DNA from: Ignavibacteriota bacterium
GTDB taxonomy: Bacteria > Bacteroidota > Ignavibacteria > Ignavibacteriales > Melioribacteraceae
Direction of reading: 5' to 3'
DNA: 64,000 nucleotides
Assembly: GCA_016716225.1 (NCBI GenBank)
Contig: JADJWT010000001.1
Location: 2,366,501-2,430,500, forward strand
Positions within the stretch are counted from its first letter, which is position 1. Each line of letters begins with the position of its first letter. The notes below the pieces were generated by a model, which worked only from the letters and a program-made list of their open reading frames with translations, searched no databases and was not told the DNA's origin. A program made the translations under genes and the position numbers. Positions 50,509-60,708 of the stretch are shown in pieces.

Positions 50509-53500
50509 ATGATTTTAGAAAATTTAATTGAACTTAGACAAAAATTTCAAGCTGGAAAATCAACATTATCAAATGAAGAAATAAATGAACTAATTACTAA
50601 ATTAATTGATTTCATTAATGATTTTCAAAATGACTTATTCATCAATTTTGAAAATGTGAGTGAACTTTCACAGTTATTTACATCAATAGATGAAGGAGAT
50701 TTTGTAAAAGTTTTTGTATCTAAATTTGATGAAAAATCATTTTATAAATTCGGTGAAAAACTTTTTGAAAGTTTAAACACAAACAATGAACCAACTAAAT
50801 CTATTATTGAAAACATACTTTACACTTTTCTAAATTTTATCAGAAACTCAGAATTTTTAAGAAAAATTTTTGATGATAAAAATTGGACAAACTTAATTTC
50901 TAAAATTGTTGAAGAAACAAATTTCAATACAAGAAAATTGTTTCAACAAAGAACAAATCAATATGGGAAAAAAGTTTTATTTAAAGTTATAAAAGGTGAT
51001 AAAGTTCAAGATTACACTTGGAATGAAACAAATAAAATTATTGGAAGTTATTCGCAATCGCTTTCTGTTTTGCTTAGTGAACACATAGAAAAACCAAGAG
51101 TTGCATTTTTACTTGAAAATAGTTTAACAATGGCTTTGCTGGATTTGGCTTGTCTCAATAGCGGAATTATTAATGTTATGATTCCAGCAAATTCCGTTTC
51201 CCAACATATTTTATATATTCTAAATCAAACCAAGTGCGATGTTATTCTAATTGCAAATGACAAACAATTAGCAAAATTAAAATCAATAAAAAAAGATTTG
51301 CCATATTTGAAAAAAGGTGTGCTCATTGACGGAACGAGCGCGGAAGATTGGGTGATTTCATTTAATGAATTTTTAAATCTTCATCCAAAAGAAAATAATG
51401 AATTGGTCTTTAATGATTTACAAAACACTGATACAGCAACACTGATGTATACTTCGGGTACAACCGGTGAACCAAAAGGAATTATTTTTTCGCAAAAAAA
51501 TATTGTGTTTAAAAGATTTTGCAGAGCAATTGCATTGCCTGAAATCAGCGATTCAGATTTATTTTTAGCTTATCTTCCACTTTATCATACTTTTGGAAGA
51601 TGGCTTGAATTGGTGGGAAGCATTTTTTGGGGTGCAACTTATGCTTTTATGGAAAATCCTTCTGCAGAAACTATGATTGCAAATATGAATTTAGTTCATC
51701 CTTCTGTGTTTATTAGCATTCCTAAAAAGTGGATACAGCTTTACGAATTTATATCATCAAAAGTTGATGTTGAAGCAGATTCTGATGAAAATATTTCTAA
51801 CGAAGTTAGAAATATTACCGGCGGAAATTTAAAATGGGGACTGTCTGCTGCCGGTTATTTGCCTTCCGAAGTATTTCAGTTTTTCCAGAAAAATAATATT
51901 CAACTTATGAGCGGATTTGGAATGACCGAAGCTACTGGCGGAATAACCATGACTCCACCCGGAAAATATATTCCAAATTCATTAGGCAAAGCGCTACCGG
52001 GAATAGAAATAAAATTAGGCGATGACGGTGAACTATTAGTTAAAGGCGATTATGTTATGCCTGGATATTTTGATCAAACAAAAGAAGAAACATTTATTGA
52101 TGGTTGGTTTCCAACCGGTGATATTATGAAAATGGATTCTAATGGATTTATTGAAATTATTGATCGCAAGAAAGAAATTTACAAAAACATAAAAGGTGAA
52201 ACCATTGCACCTCAACGAATTGAAAATCTATTTAGAGATTTTGAAATTGTTAAGCAAGTTTTTGTTGTTGGTGATCACCGACCTTTTAATACAGTTTTAA
52301 TTCATCCGGATTTTGAAAATCAGATTTTTATAAACATGAATGAAAATCAGAAGAATGAATATTTTTCTAATCTGATTGTAACTATAAATAAATTTTTAGC
52401 ACCATTTGAAAGAATAGTTGATTTTAAAGTTATTGAAAATCCTTTTACTTTAGAGAGCGGAGAACTAACTCCCAAAGGAACTTTTAAGCGCAGAGTTATT
52501 GAAGAAAATTATAAATCGTTAATTGATCAGCTTTATAAAAAGGATTTTTATTCACTTTATCTAGAAAATATTGAAATAAAAATACCTAATTGGTTCTTGC
52601 GAGAAAGAGGCTGTTTAAGCGGAGATTTAAAAGTTGAAAATGGATTTTTATCAATACCAAAACTTGATAGAAAAGTTACAATTCAAAAAAATGATAAAAA
52701 TAATTTTAGAATAGGAAATTTTAATTTTAGAATCAGTAAACCATTTATTGATCTTCACGAATTTTTAATAAATCCAATTTACTGGATTGGCAACGATGAG
52801 TTTGTAAAATTTACGGATGATACAATTCTGCAATGGTACAGACAAAATATTGAAGATGAAAATATTCAATTTACGGGAAATAATTTTGCAGAATTTGATT
52901 ATTCGGAAAGTTATTTACAGCTAAACAAAATTCATCAAGCAGGAGAAAAATCATTATACGGTTTGCATCTTGCAATTCATTTAATTCAATCAGATAATTT
53001 TGACAATGGAAATTCTTCAATTGAATATTTGAACTCGCTTTTTAAAGATGAACATCAAGAAATATTTAAAATTGCACTTTACTTTTTAGATAAACCAAGT
53101 CTTGTAAAAAATTTTGAAGTAAGAAAACAATTATTTCTTCTTGCAATAAAACACACAAAACAAAATAATATTAAAAAGATATTTGAAATTTATTTGAAAG
53201 ACGGACAAGCTCTATTCGATGAAAATATTATTGAAAATATTGTGAGCAGCAAAAAGATTTTGGATTCATTGGATTTACTTGATGAAATTTTAAATGAATA
53301 TGTTCAACTTAAATTTAAAATTGAAAATCTTAATGAAACAATAATTTCCACCTTACTAAAAATTCTCTCGCAAACGGGAATTAAACATCCTACAAGATAT
53401 GAAGAAATGCGAAGGAAACTTGTAAAGATTCAATTGATTGAAGATTGGCCGGAACTATCTAAATTAGCTCAAGATTATAGAACAAAAATGCGCGATGGAT

Positions 53501-55290
53501 TTAGAAAATGGCTTGGAATAAATGAAACGGTTGCAGTTGATAGTGAAACTGGTGAAGAATATGGATGGGATGAAGTATTAATTTTTGAGGAAGATTTAAA
53601 TGATGATGAAAAATTACTTTTAAATAAAGTTATTTCAACAACTCAAATTATTAAAGAAGCCGTTTTTCTTTTTTCAAAAGGAGTTTTAATTAGTTTAAAT
53701 AATATTTTACCAAGAGGCATTTGGATAAGCAAAATAAGGGATGAAGAGCAATTAATGCTTTACAGAATTTCAATTCAAACACGTCTGCAAGGCTCGTTTG
53801 ATATTATTTTTCATCAAAATAAAAATAGAAATGTTGCTGAAATTAAATCCGAAGTTAACTGGTTAATTCTTGCTGGCTCCAGATTTTTTGTTACTGAATT
53901 AGTTGAAGACTTTGGCGGATATTGGGATGAATATAATGTTTGGACACAAAAATATCAACCCGGATTAAATGTTGAAAATTTATTTGCAAGGGACGTGAAA
54001 AAAGACGAACAAAATGCAATGGAAAAATATTATTACATTTGGCCGTTCTTTATTTGGAATGCAACTGCCGCATACATTAATTTTTGGAGGTTAACTTCTG
54101 GAAATCTGCAATTAACAAACCCAACTCCCGATAAATTAATTATTCCATCACATGATTATCAGCTTGGAACACGATTTACATCTTTATCGGATCGTTCCCA
54201 GTTTACAGATTTTTCAAACTTATTTTTTAATTTCTACAATAAATTTGTTGTTCCAATTGAAACAAAATATCCTTGGGTAAAAAAAGATTCGTCATGGAAA
54301 TATATTTTTCCGGGCTTAATAAATGCCGAAGGAGAATATGAAGGTGTAGAAATTCTTAGTCTATTTTTATTGGAATTGAAAAATGATACTGAAAAAAATC
54401 ATGAAATAGTATTTCAGTTGGAAAAATTTTTAGCAAGCATTAAGAAAAACGGATATATTCCAAAACAGCTATACTTCGCAGTTAAAAGATTTGGAAGATG
54501 GAATAATCTCAATACTGAAGCCTCTTTTGAAGCTCAAGCGCAAATGTTAAATGAACTTTATGATACTTATAATTTAGTTGGATTAGAAAAAAAGCATCCG
54601 GAAACAAGAACGAGATTTTTCCTTCACACAGTATTTAAAGAATCAAATGAAGATTTTAAAAATTTGATTAGAGAGTTATGTCTTTTCCAACATGATGGAA
54701 AAATTACCAAAGATGAGTTTTTGCGGGAATTGTCAAGAATTCAAAGTGAATTTGAATTGAGCGATAAAGAAATTTATTTTCTTACTCGATTAAGTTATCC
54801 GCATTTAAAACCTACTGATTCAGCATCATTTTTACATCTTGCAACAGAAGGAGATCACGCAGCTAATTTAGTTGTTCAAGTTGATGATCATGAAGGAAAT
54901 CCATTCTATATCAGAAAGCCGATTACACCAAAAGAAATTTCAAAATTATATCAATTATTTATTGATGGAAATATGCAAGTTAGTTTTAAACCAGAACATA
55001 AATTTTTGGTTGCAATTTCTGATAGAGGATTTATAATAGGAGGAATGTTTTATAATCAATTTGAAGAAGAAGTTGTTCATATGGAAAAAATTGTTGTCTC
55101 AAATAGATTTAGAAGAAAAGGTGTTAGTGAAGCTTTGATGAATGAATTTTTTAATAGAATGAAAGATGAAGGATTTGCTTATGTTACAACCGGATTTTTT
55201 AGACCGGAATATTTTTACAAATTTGATTTCAAAATTGAAAAAAAATACTCGGGATTAGTAAAAAAATTATCTGAAAATTTAAAAAAGTAA
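50509..55290 (+). CDS. Multidomain acyl-adenylating (AMP-binding) enzyme fused to a GNAT domain, 1593 residues
   Basis: Residues 1-140 are helical and unassigned. Residues 145-670 are a full acyl-CoA synthetase-like domain: MYTSGTTGEPKG (about 313), SGFGMTEATGG (about 466), GWFPTGDIMKMD (about 531), IIDRKKEIYKNIKGE (about 550) and the A10-like LTPKGTFKRR (about 650). Residues 680-1470 match nothing I can name. Residues 1490-1590 are a GNAT acetyltransferase (EKIVVSNRFRRKGVSEALM). No phosphopantetheine carrier motif (GGxS) was found. Size is unlike ordinary FadD enzymes. It may make an acyl donor and modify a protein or amine with it; the specificity is unknown. Confidence 0.88.
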   Translation: MILENLIELRQKFQAGKSTLSNEEINELITKLIDFINDFQNDLFINFENVSELSQLFTSIDEGDFVKVFVSKFDEKSFYKFGEKLFESLNTNNEPTKSIIENILYTFLNFIRNSEFLRKIFDDKNWTNLISKIVEETNFNTRKLFQQRTNQYGKKVLFKVIKGDKVQDYTWNETNKIIGSYSQSLSVLLSEHIEKPRVAFLLENSLTMALLDLACLNSGIINVMIPANSVSQHILYILNQTKCDVILIANDKQLAKLKSIKKDLPYLKKGVLIDGTSAEDWVISFNEFLNLHPKENNELVFNDLQNTDTATLMYTSGTTGEPKGIIFSQKNIVFKRFCRAIALPEISDSDLFLAYLPLYHTFGRWLELVGSIFWGATYAFMENPSAETMIANMNLVHPSVFISIPKKWIQLYEFISSKVDVEADSDENISNEVRNITGGNLKWGLSAAGYLPSEVFQFFQKNNIQLMSGFGMTEATGGITMTPPGKYIPNSLGKALPGIEIKLGDDGELLVKGDYVMPGYFDQTKEETFIDGWFPTGDIMKMDSNGFIEIIDRKKEIYKNIKGETIAPQRIENLFRDFEIVKQVFVVGDHRPFNTVLIHPDFENQIFINMNENQKNEYFSNLIVTINKFLAPFERIVDFKVIENPFTLESGELTPKGTFKRRVIEENYKSLIDQLYKKDFYSLYLENIEIKIPNWFLRERGCLSGDLKVENGFLSIPKLDRKVTIQKNDKNNFRIGNFNFRISKPFIDLHEFLINPIYWIGNDEFVKFTDDTILQWYRQNIEDENIQFTGNNFAEFDYSESYLQLNKIHQAGEKSLYGLHLAIHLIQSDNFDNGNSSIEYLNSLFKDEHQEIFKIALYFLDKPSLVKNFEVRKQLFLLAIKHTKQNNIKKIFEIYLKDGQALFDENIIENIVSSKKILDSLDLLDEILNEYVQLKFKIENLNETIISTLLKILSQTGIKHPTRYEEMRRKLVKIQLIEDWPELSKLAQDYRTKMRDGFRKWLGINETVAVDSETGEEYGWDEVLIFEEDLNDDEKLLLNKVISTTQIIKEAVFLFSKGVLISLNNILPRGIWISKIRDEEQLMLYRISIQTRLQGSFDIIFHQNKNRNVAEIKSEVNWLILAGSRFFVTELVEDFGGYWDEYNVWTQKYQPGLNVENLFARDVKKDEQNAMEKYYYIWPFFIWNATAAYINFWRLTSGNLQLTNPTPDKLIIPSHDYQLGTRFTSLSDRSQFTDFSNLFFNFYNKFVVPIETKYPWVKKDSSWKYIFPGLINAEGEYEGVEILSLFLLELKNDTEKNHEIVFQLEKFLASIKKNGYIPKQLYFAVKRFGRWNNLNTEASFEAQAQMLNELYDTYNLVGLEKKHPETRTRFFLHTVFKESNEDFKNLIRELCLFQHDGKITKDEFLRELSRIQSEFELSDKEIYFLTRLSYPHLKPTDSASFLHLATEGDHAANLVVQVDDHEGNPFYIRKPITPKEISKLYQLFIDGNMQVSFKPEHKFLVAISDRGFIIGGMFYNQFEEEVVHMEKIVVSNRFRRKGVSEALMNEFFNRMKDEGFAYVTTGFFRPEYFYKFDFKIEKKYSGLVKKLSENLKK

Positions 55291-55315
55291 ACTTTTTTTA
55301 GAATTAGTTTATCAC

Positions 55316-55349
55316 TTGTTTTTTAGCTAAAGAAAAATTCCTATTTTTA
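55316..55349 (+). promoter_or_regulatory. Possible promoter for pyrG
   Basis: TTG (55316-55318) is separated by 23 bases from TATTTTTA (55342-55349), a seven-of-eight match to the Bacteroidota TAnnTTTG element, 34 bases before the pyrG ATG. The AT-rich background makes such matches common. Confidence 0.25.
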
Positions 55350-55383
55350 CACTTATTTTAAAAAATATAAGGTCATTTTCGAA

Positions 55384-57012
55384 ATGAGAATTAAGAAAAA
55401 AGTGAAGTTTGTTTTTGTTACCGGAGGTGTTGTTTCTTCACTTGGAAAAGGAATAACGGCAGCTTCTTTAGGTTTATTGCTAAAACAAAGAGGATATTCC
55501 GTAACAATTCAAAAATTTGATCCTTATATTAATGTTGATCCGGGAACCATGAGTCCGTTTCAACACGGTGAAGTTTATGTAACCGATGATGGGGCAGAAA
55601 CCGATCTTGACCTTGGACATTATGAAAGATTTTTAGATGAAAATATGTCCAAAGCAAATAATACCACAACCGGACAAGTTTATCATGAAGTAATTTCAAA
55701 AGAAAGACAAGGTGATTATCTTGGTGCAACGGTACAAGTAATTCCTCATATAACTGATGAAATTAAAAGAAGAATGTTAGTTCTTGCAAATACCGGAAAG
55801 TATGATATTGTAATAACCGAAATTGGCGGAACAGTTGGCGATATTGAAAGTTTACCTTTTATGGAAGCAATGCGTCAACTGATGATTGAACTTGGAAGAA
55901 AAAATGCAATAAATATTCACGTAACTCTTGTTCCATATATTCAATCGGCTGGTGAATTAAAAACAAAACCAACTCAACACAGTGTTAAGGCTTTACTTGA
56001 ATTAGGAATTCAGCCTAATATTTTGGTATGTAGATCTGAATTGGAATTATCGCAAGAAATAAGAAAGAAAATTGGCTTATTTTGTAATGTTGATTCAAAT
56101 GAAGTAATTTCTGCTTACGATTGTTCTACAATTTATGAAGTGCCTCTTAATTTACACAAACAAGAATTTGATAAACTTGTTCTAAAAAAGTTAAAACTTT
56201 CCGATATAAATATTCATCTTGATAAGTGGGAAGAATTTGTTTCAAAAGTGAAAAATCCAACTGGTTCTGTAAATATTGCTGTCTGCGGAAAATATACGGA
56301 TTATTTAGATGCTTATAAAAGTATTACGGAATCTTTCATTCACGCCGGCGCAGAAAATGATGTTAAAGTTCACGTTAAATATATAAGTGCTGAAGATTTT
56401 ACTAAGCGCAAACCAGAAAATCTATTAAAAGGAATAGATGGAGTTTTGGTTCCTGGCGGTTTTGGCGAGCGCGGAATTGAAGGGAAATTAGTTGCAATTC
56501 AGTATGTAAGAGAAAATAAAATTCCCTTTTTTGGAATTTGTCTTGGACTTCAATGTGCAGTAATTGAATTTTCTAGAAATGTTTTAGGAATTAAAAAAGC
56601 TAACAGTGCGGAATTTGTTAAAAATCAATTTAGCGTAATTCATATAATGCCGGAACAATTAAAAATTAAAGCCAAAGGCGGCACAATGCGGTTAGGTTCC
56701 TATCCATGCATTGTTACAAAAGGCTCTAAAACAAAAAGTGCATACAAAAAAGAAAAAATTAATGAACGGCACAGACATCGTTATGAAGTAAATAATAAAT
56801 ACAGAGAAGATTTAGAAAAAAATGGTATGTTAATTAGCGGAGTTTCTCCAGATGGAGAACTTGTTGAAATGATAGAACTTTTTGATCATCCATGGTTTGT
56901 AGGCTGTCAATTCCATCCCGAATTAAAATCAAGAGCAACTAATGCTCATCCACTTTTTAGAGATTTTGTAAAAGCTGCTGTTGAATATTCATTAGGGAAA
57001 AAAGAGAATTGA
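55384..57012 (+). CDS. pyrG: CTP synthase
   Basis: Makes CTP from UTP, ATP and glutamine. The 542-residue protein has the synthetase domain at residues 1-285 (FVTGGVVSSLGKGITAASLG, DPYINVDPGTMSPFQHGEV) and a class I glutamine amidotransferase domain at about 300-535 (FFGICLGLQCAV with the nucleophilic Cys, and FHPELKS with the catalytic His/Glu). Length and motifs are standard. The next gene starts within its stop codon. Confidence 0.97.
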   Translation: MRIKKKVKFVFVTGGVVSSLGKGITAASLGLLLKQRGYSVTIQKFDPYINVDPGTMSPFQHGEVYVTDDGAETDLDLGHYERFLDENMSKANNTTTGQVYHEVISKERQGDYLGATVQVIPHITDEIKRRMLVLANTGKYDIVITEIGGTVGDIESLPFMEAMRQLMIELGRKNAINIHVTLVPYIQSAGELKTKPTQHSVKALLELGIQPNILVCRSELELSQEIRKKIGLFCNVDSNEVISAYDCSTIYEVPLNLHKQEFDKLVLKKLKLSDINIHLDKWEEFVSKVKNPTGSVNIAVCGKYTDYLDAYKSITESFIHAGAENDVKVHVKYISAEDFTKRKPENLLKGIDGVLVPGGFGERGIEGKLVAIQYVRENKIPFFGICLGLQCAVIEFSRNVLGIKKANSAEFVKNQFSVIHIMPEQLKIKAKGGTMRLGSYPCIVTKGSKTKSAYKKEKINERHRHRYEVNNKYREDLEKNGMLISGVSPDGELVEMIELFDHPWFVGCQFHPELKSRATNAHPLFRDFVKAAVEYSLGKKEN

Positions 57013-58496
57013 TTAAAATATTTTTACTTTTATTTGCTACTTTAAGTTTTGGGCAAAATTTAAAGAATTACCAAAATTTAGTGGAAAGAAGCGATAGACT
57101 GATTTATAATTATGAATTTGAAAAAGCTATCGATTTATTAAATTCTGCAATTGAAAAAAAACGTGAAAGACCAGAAGCGTTTTTAATTCTTTCAAAAATT
57201 TATTTGTGGTATTATTTAGGAAGCAGTAATTCTTCCGATTTAAAACAATTTGAAAAATATTCAGATTCAGTAATAACAAAATGTAATGAAATTATAGATG
57301 AAGAAAACGATATTCACATTTTATATTTGCTTGGGAATATTTATAAATACAAAGCAATGATGAGTGCTGCAAATGCAAATTCCTTGGATGCATTTTGGGC
57401 AACAAAAACTTCAGTTGGCTATTATGAAGATGTTTTAGAAATTGATTCAACATATTATTCAGCTCAAGGCGGAATCGGAATTTTTGAATATGCACTTACT
57501 TTTGTACCCTCGTTTTTTTCTTGGGCGTTAACTTTCACCGGACTTTCAGCAAATGATAACAATGGTTTCGAGCTTGTTAAAAAAGCTTTTTACAAAGGCA
57601 AAAAAGACAAAATTGAGCTTCAATTTCATCTTGCAAAACTTTATGATGAATATTTAAGTGATTATAAAAATGCAATTATTTTACTTAATCCTCTTATTAA
57701 AGAATTTCCAAAAAATAATATTTTAGTTTACCAAAGAGCAATTGAAAATATTAAATCAAAAAATTTATATAAAGCAAAAATTGATTTAGAAGAGATTCTA
57801 AATAACGGACATCCAAAATTTTCGCAGACAATTTCATTCTCTAAATTCTTATTGGGCGATGTTTATTTTAGACAAAACAATTTTGAAAAAGCTTTGGAAT
57901 ACTATCATCAATTTTTGCAGACAACAAAAACAATAGATTATACCGGAATTGCATCTTTGAGAGCCGCAATTTGTTATCACTTTTTAAGTAATCCAAATGA
58001 ATATAGAAAATATACAGTACTTGCATCAAATGGAAATTTGGATATTGAAGATGATAATTATGCTAAAGAATTAAGTTTGAAATTTTTGGAAAAAGGTATT
58101 TCAAAAGAGTGGGAATTTCAAATTAAAATTGAAAATTTATTTTTATCTGGGAATGATAAAAAAGTTATTGAAAGTGTAAATGAAATTATTGATTCTGTTG
58201 AGTCCAATGAAATCAAATCACTTTTGCTCACATATAAATCTTCTTCTTTAATTGAGATGAATAAATTTTCCGAAGCAAAAGAAATTTCAAATAAGCTTAA
58301 AAATTATGATTTACAAAGCTCATTTTGGATAAAACCAATGGCTTATGTAAATTTAGCAAAAATAAGTATGTCGGAAAAAAAGTTTGCAGCAGCAAAACAA
58401 TATATTCGTGCAGTTTCGGAAATAGATAATTATAGAAGAAAAAATCAGATAAAATCTTATATCAATAAAATTAAAATTGAACTAAAAGATAAGTAA
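57009..58496 (+). CDS. Exported tetratricopeptide-repeat protein
   Basis: 495 residues. TTG start at 57009 overlaps the pyrG stop as TTGA. A short signal peptide (IKIFLLLFATLSFG) is followed by helical TPR-like repeats: the pattern around EKAIDLLNSAI, KNAIILLNPLIKEFP, EKALEYYHQFL and AAKQYIRAVSEI. Such proteins scaffold periplasmic assemblies. No enzymatic motif; function unknown. Its coupling to pyrG is probably only transcriptional. Confidence 0.75.
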   Translation: MIKIFLLLFATLSFGQNLKNYQNLVERSDRLIYNYEFEKAIDLLNSAIEKKRERPEAFLILSKIYLWYYLGSSNSSDLKQFEKYSDSVITKCNEIIDEENDIHILYLLGNIYKYKAMMSAANANSLDAFWATKTSVGYYEDVLEIDSTYYSAQGGIGIFEYALTFVPSFFSWALTFTGLSANDNNGFELVKKAFYKGKKDKIELQFHLAKLYDEYLSDYKNAIILLNPLIKEFPKNNILVYQRAIENIKSKNLYKAKIDLEEILNNGHPKFSQTISFSKFLLGDVYFRQNNFEKALEYYHQFLQTTKTIDYTGIASLRAAICYHFLSNPNEYRKYTVLASNGNLDIEDDNYAKELSLKFLEKGISKEWEFQIKIENLFLSGNDKKVIESVNEIIDSVESNEIKSLLLTYKSSSLIEMNKFSEAKEISNKLKNYDLQSSFWIKPMAYVNLAKISMSEKKFAAAKQYIRAVSEIDNYRRKNQIKSYINKIKIELKDK

Positions 58497-58559
58497 CTAT
58501 ATAATTTACAATAACTTAGAAATTATCTAAATTATTCGGTAACTAAATAAAAGTTTATT

Positions 58560-59183
58560 ATGCTCAATTTGGCAGTATTTGTTTCAGGAAGAGGTTCAAA
58601 TTTATCTGCAATTATTCAAAATATAAAATCTGGGAAATTGAAAGCAGAAGTTTTAATTGTTGTAAGCGATAAAAATGATTGTAAAGCTTTTGAAATTTGT
58701 GATGATGAAAAAATTAAGAAAATAGTTTTAAACAATAATTTACAAAATTCTGAAAATGCTTCTTACAATGAATTGTTGCAAAAGTTAAAAGAATTAAAAA
58801 TTGATCTAATAATTTTAGCGGGTTTTCTAAAAAAAATTCCGGTTGAATTAATTAGTAATTTCAAAAATAGAATTATAAATATTCACCCAGCGTTACTTCC
58901 TGCATTCGGCGGAAAAGGAATGTACGGATTAAATGTTCATAAAGCAGTTTTTGAAAGTTCAGCAAAAGTAAGCGGCGCAACAGTTCATTTTGTTGATGAA
59001 ATTTACGATAACGGAAAAATAATTGATCAAAAAGTTGTTGATATTTCTTCAGTAAATTCTCCTGAAGAAATTGCAGAAAAAGTCTTGAAAATTGAGCACG
59101 AATTACTTCCATATGTAATTCAAAAATTTGCAGAAAATAAAATTAGTATGGTTGATAACAGAGTAATAATAGATCGGGATTAA
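58560..59183 (+). CDS. purN: Phosphoribosylglycinamide formyltransferase
   Basis: Third step of purine synthesis, transferring a formyl group from 10-formyl-tetrahydrofolate to GAR. The 207-residue protein has VFVSGRGSNLSAII (about residue 6), the folate-site INIHPALLPAFGGKGMYG (about 100) and HFVDEIYDNGKIIDQ with the conserved Asp (about 143). Length is normal. purH starts 2 bp after its stop, so the two transformylases are co-expressed. Confidence 0.96.
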   Translation: MLNLAVFVSGRGSNLSAIIQNIKSGKLKAEVLIVVSDKNDCKAFEICDDEKIKKIVLNNNLQNSENASYNELLQKLKELKIDLIILAGFLKKIPVELISNFKNRIINIHPALLPAFGGKGMYGLNVHKAVFESSAKVSGATVHFVDEIYDNGKIIDQKVVDISSVNSPEEIAEKVLKIEHELLPYVIQKFAENKISMVDNRVIIDRD

Positions 59184-59185
59184 TT

Positions 59186-60700
59186 TTGAAAAAGAAAGCA
59201 TTAATTAGTGTTTCTGATAAAACGGGAATTATTGAATTAGGAAATTCATTAATAAAAAATAATTACGAAATTTTAGCAACAGGAAATACATCAAAATTAT
59301 TGAAAGAAAATAATATTGCATGTACTGAAATTTCTATTTACACCGGTTCTCCGGAAATATTTCACGGAAGATTAAAAACGCTTCATCCAAAAATATTTGG
59401 CGGAATTTTGTACAGACGTGATAATGAAAATGATTTAAATGAAGCTAATGAAAATTCAATTGATCCGATTGATATTGTTTGCGTTAATTTATATCCATTT
59501 GCAAAAGTTGTAAATCAAGATGTTGATCAGCAAACAAAAATTGAGAATATTGATATTGGAGGGCCAAGTTTAATTCGTGCTGCAGCAAAAAACTTTAAAT
59601 TTATTTCAGTTTTAACAAATTCAGACCAATACTTATCATTTATTGAAGAATTAGAAAAATCAGAAATCAGCGATACAACAAAAAGTAAACTTGCGGCAGA
59701 AGCATTTTCACACACGGCTCAGTATGATAAAATAATTGCAGATTTTTTTGAACGCGAAATAACAAACCAACAGAAAAATTTAAGAATAAGTTTTCCATTA
59801 CATAGCGAATTAAGATATGGAGAAAATCCACATCAAAAAGCATATTTATATGGAAATTTCTACGAAAATTTTATTCCACTTCACGGAAAAGAACTTTCGT
59901 ACAATAATATTATTGATCTAGTTGCTGCTGTAGATTTAGTAAATGAACTCGATAATAATTCATGTGCAATTATAAAACATACAAATCCTTGCGGTGCTGC
60001 AACCGGAAAAAATGTTTTAGATGCTTATGTAAAAGCATTATCATGTGATCCGGTTTCTGCTTTTGGTGGAATTGTTGCTTTCAATAATGAAGTGAATGTT
60101 GAAACTGCCGAAAAAATAAATGAAATTTTTACCGAAGTAATTTGTGCTCCTTCATTTGAAGAAAAAGCATTGGAAATTTTAAAGCAAAAAAAAAATAGGA
60201 GAGTTATAAAATTTACTGCCGAATTTAGTAATCAGAAATTACAATTTAGAAGTATTCCGAATGGAATAATTGCTCAAGAAATCGATAATAGTATTTTTCC
60301 GGAAAATACATTGCAAACTGTAACTGAAAAACAAATTACCGAAGATCAATATAAAGATTTAAAATTTGCGTGGGTTGTTTGTAAACATACAAAATCGAAT
60401 GCGATAGTTTTCTGTAAAAATCAAATGGCAATTGGAGTTGGTGCGGGACAAATGTCAAGAGTAGATTCATCAAGGATTGCTGTTGAAAAAGCTATGCAGA
60501 ACGGACACAATTTAGATAATGCAGTAGCTGCATCTGATGCATTTTTCCCATTTGCTGATGGAGTTGAACAAATTGCGGATAGCGGAATTACAGCAATAAT
60601 TCAACCCGGTGGCTCAGTAAGAGATGAAGAAGTTATTTTAGCTGCAAATAAAAAAAATATTTCAATGTTGTTTACCGGAATTAGAAATTTTAAACATTAA
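59186..60700 (+). CDS. purH: Bifunctional AICAR transformylase/IMP cyclohydrolase
   Basis: Last two steps of purine synthesis. Residues 1-135 form the IMP cyclohydrolase, MGS-like domain (ALISVSDKTGIIELGN; LKTLHPKIFGGILYRRD). Residues 195-504 form the transformylase domain with LRYGENPHQKAYLY, the catalytic-site IKHTNPCGAATG and SAFGGIVAFNNEVN. The 504-residue length is typical. TTG start at 59186 is supported because the family begins at KKKALISVSDKTG and no ATG is available. mreB follows at 8 bp. Confidence 0.96.
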   Translation: MKKKALISVSDKTGIIELGNSLIKNNYEILATGNTSKLLKENNIACTEISIYTGSPEIFHGRLKTLHPKIFGGILYRRDNENDLNEANENSIDPIDIVCVNLYPFAKVVNQDVDQQTKIENIDIGGPSLIRAAAKNFKFISVLTNSDQYLSFIEELEKSEISDTTKSKLAAEAFSHTAQYDKIIADFFEREITNQQKNLRISFPLHSELRYGENPHQKAYLYGNFYENFIPLHGKELSYNNIIDLVAAVDLVNELDNNSCAIIKHTNPCGAATGKNVLDAYVKALSCDPVSAFGGIVAFNNEVNVETAEKINEIFTEVICAPSFEEKALEILKQKKNRRVIKFTAEFSNQKLQFRSIPNGIIAQEIDNSIFPENTLQTVTEKQITEDQYKDLKFAWVVCKHTKSNAIVFCKNQMAIGVGAGQMSRVDSSRIAVEKAMQNGHNLDNAVAASDAFFPFADGVEQIADSGITAIIQPGGSVRDEEVILAANKKNISMLFTGIRNFKH

Positions 60701-60708
60701 GAGGGTTT

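Noticed and set aside
50509..55290. A nonribosomal peptide or polyketide synthase
   Set aside because: There is an adenylation domain but no condensation, ketosynthase or carrier-protein motif.
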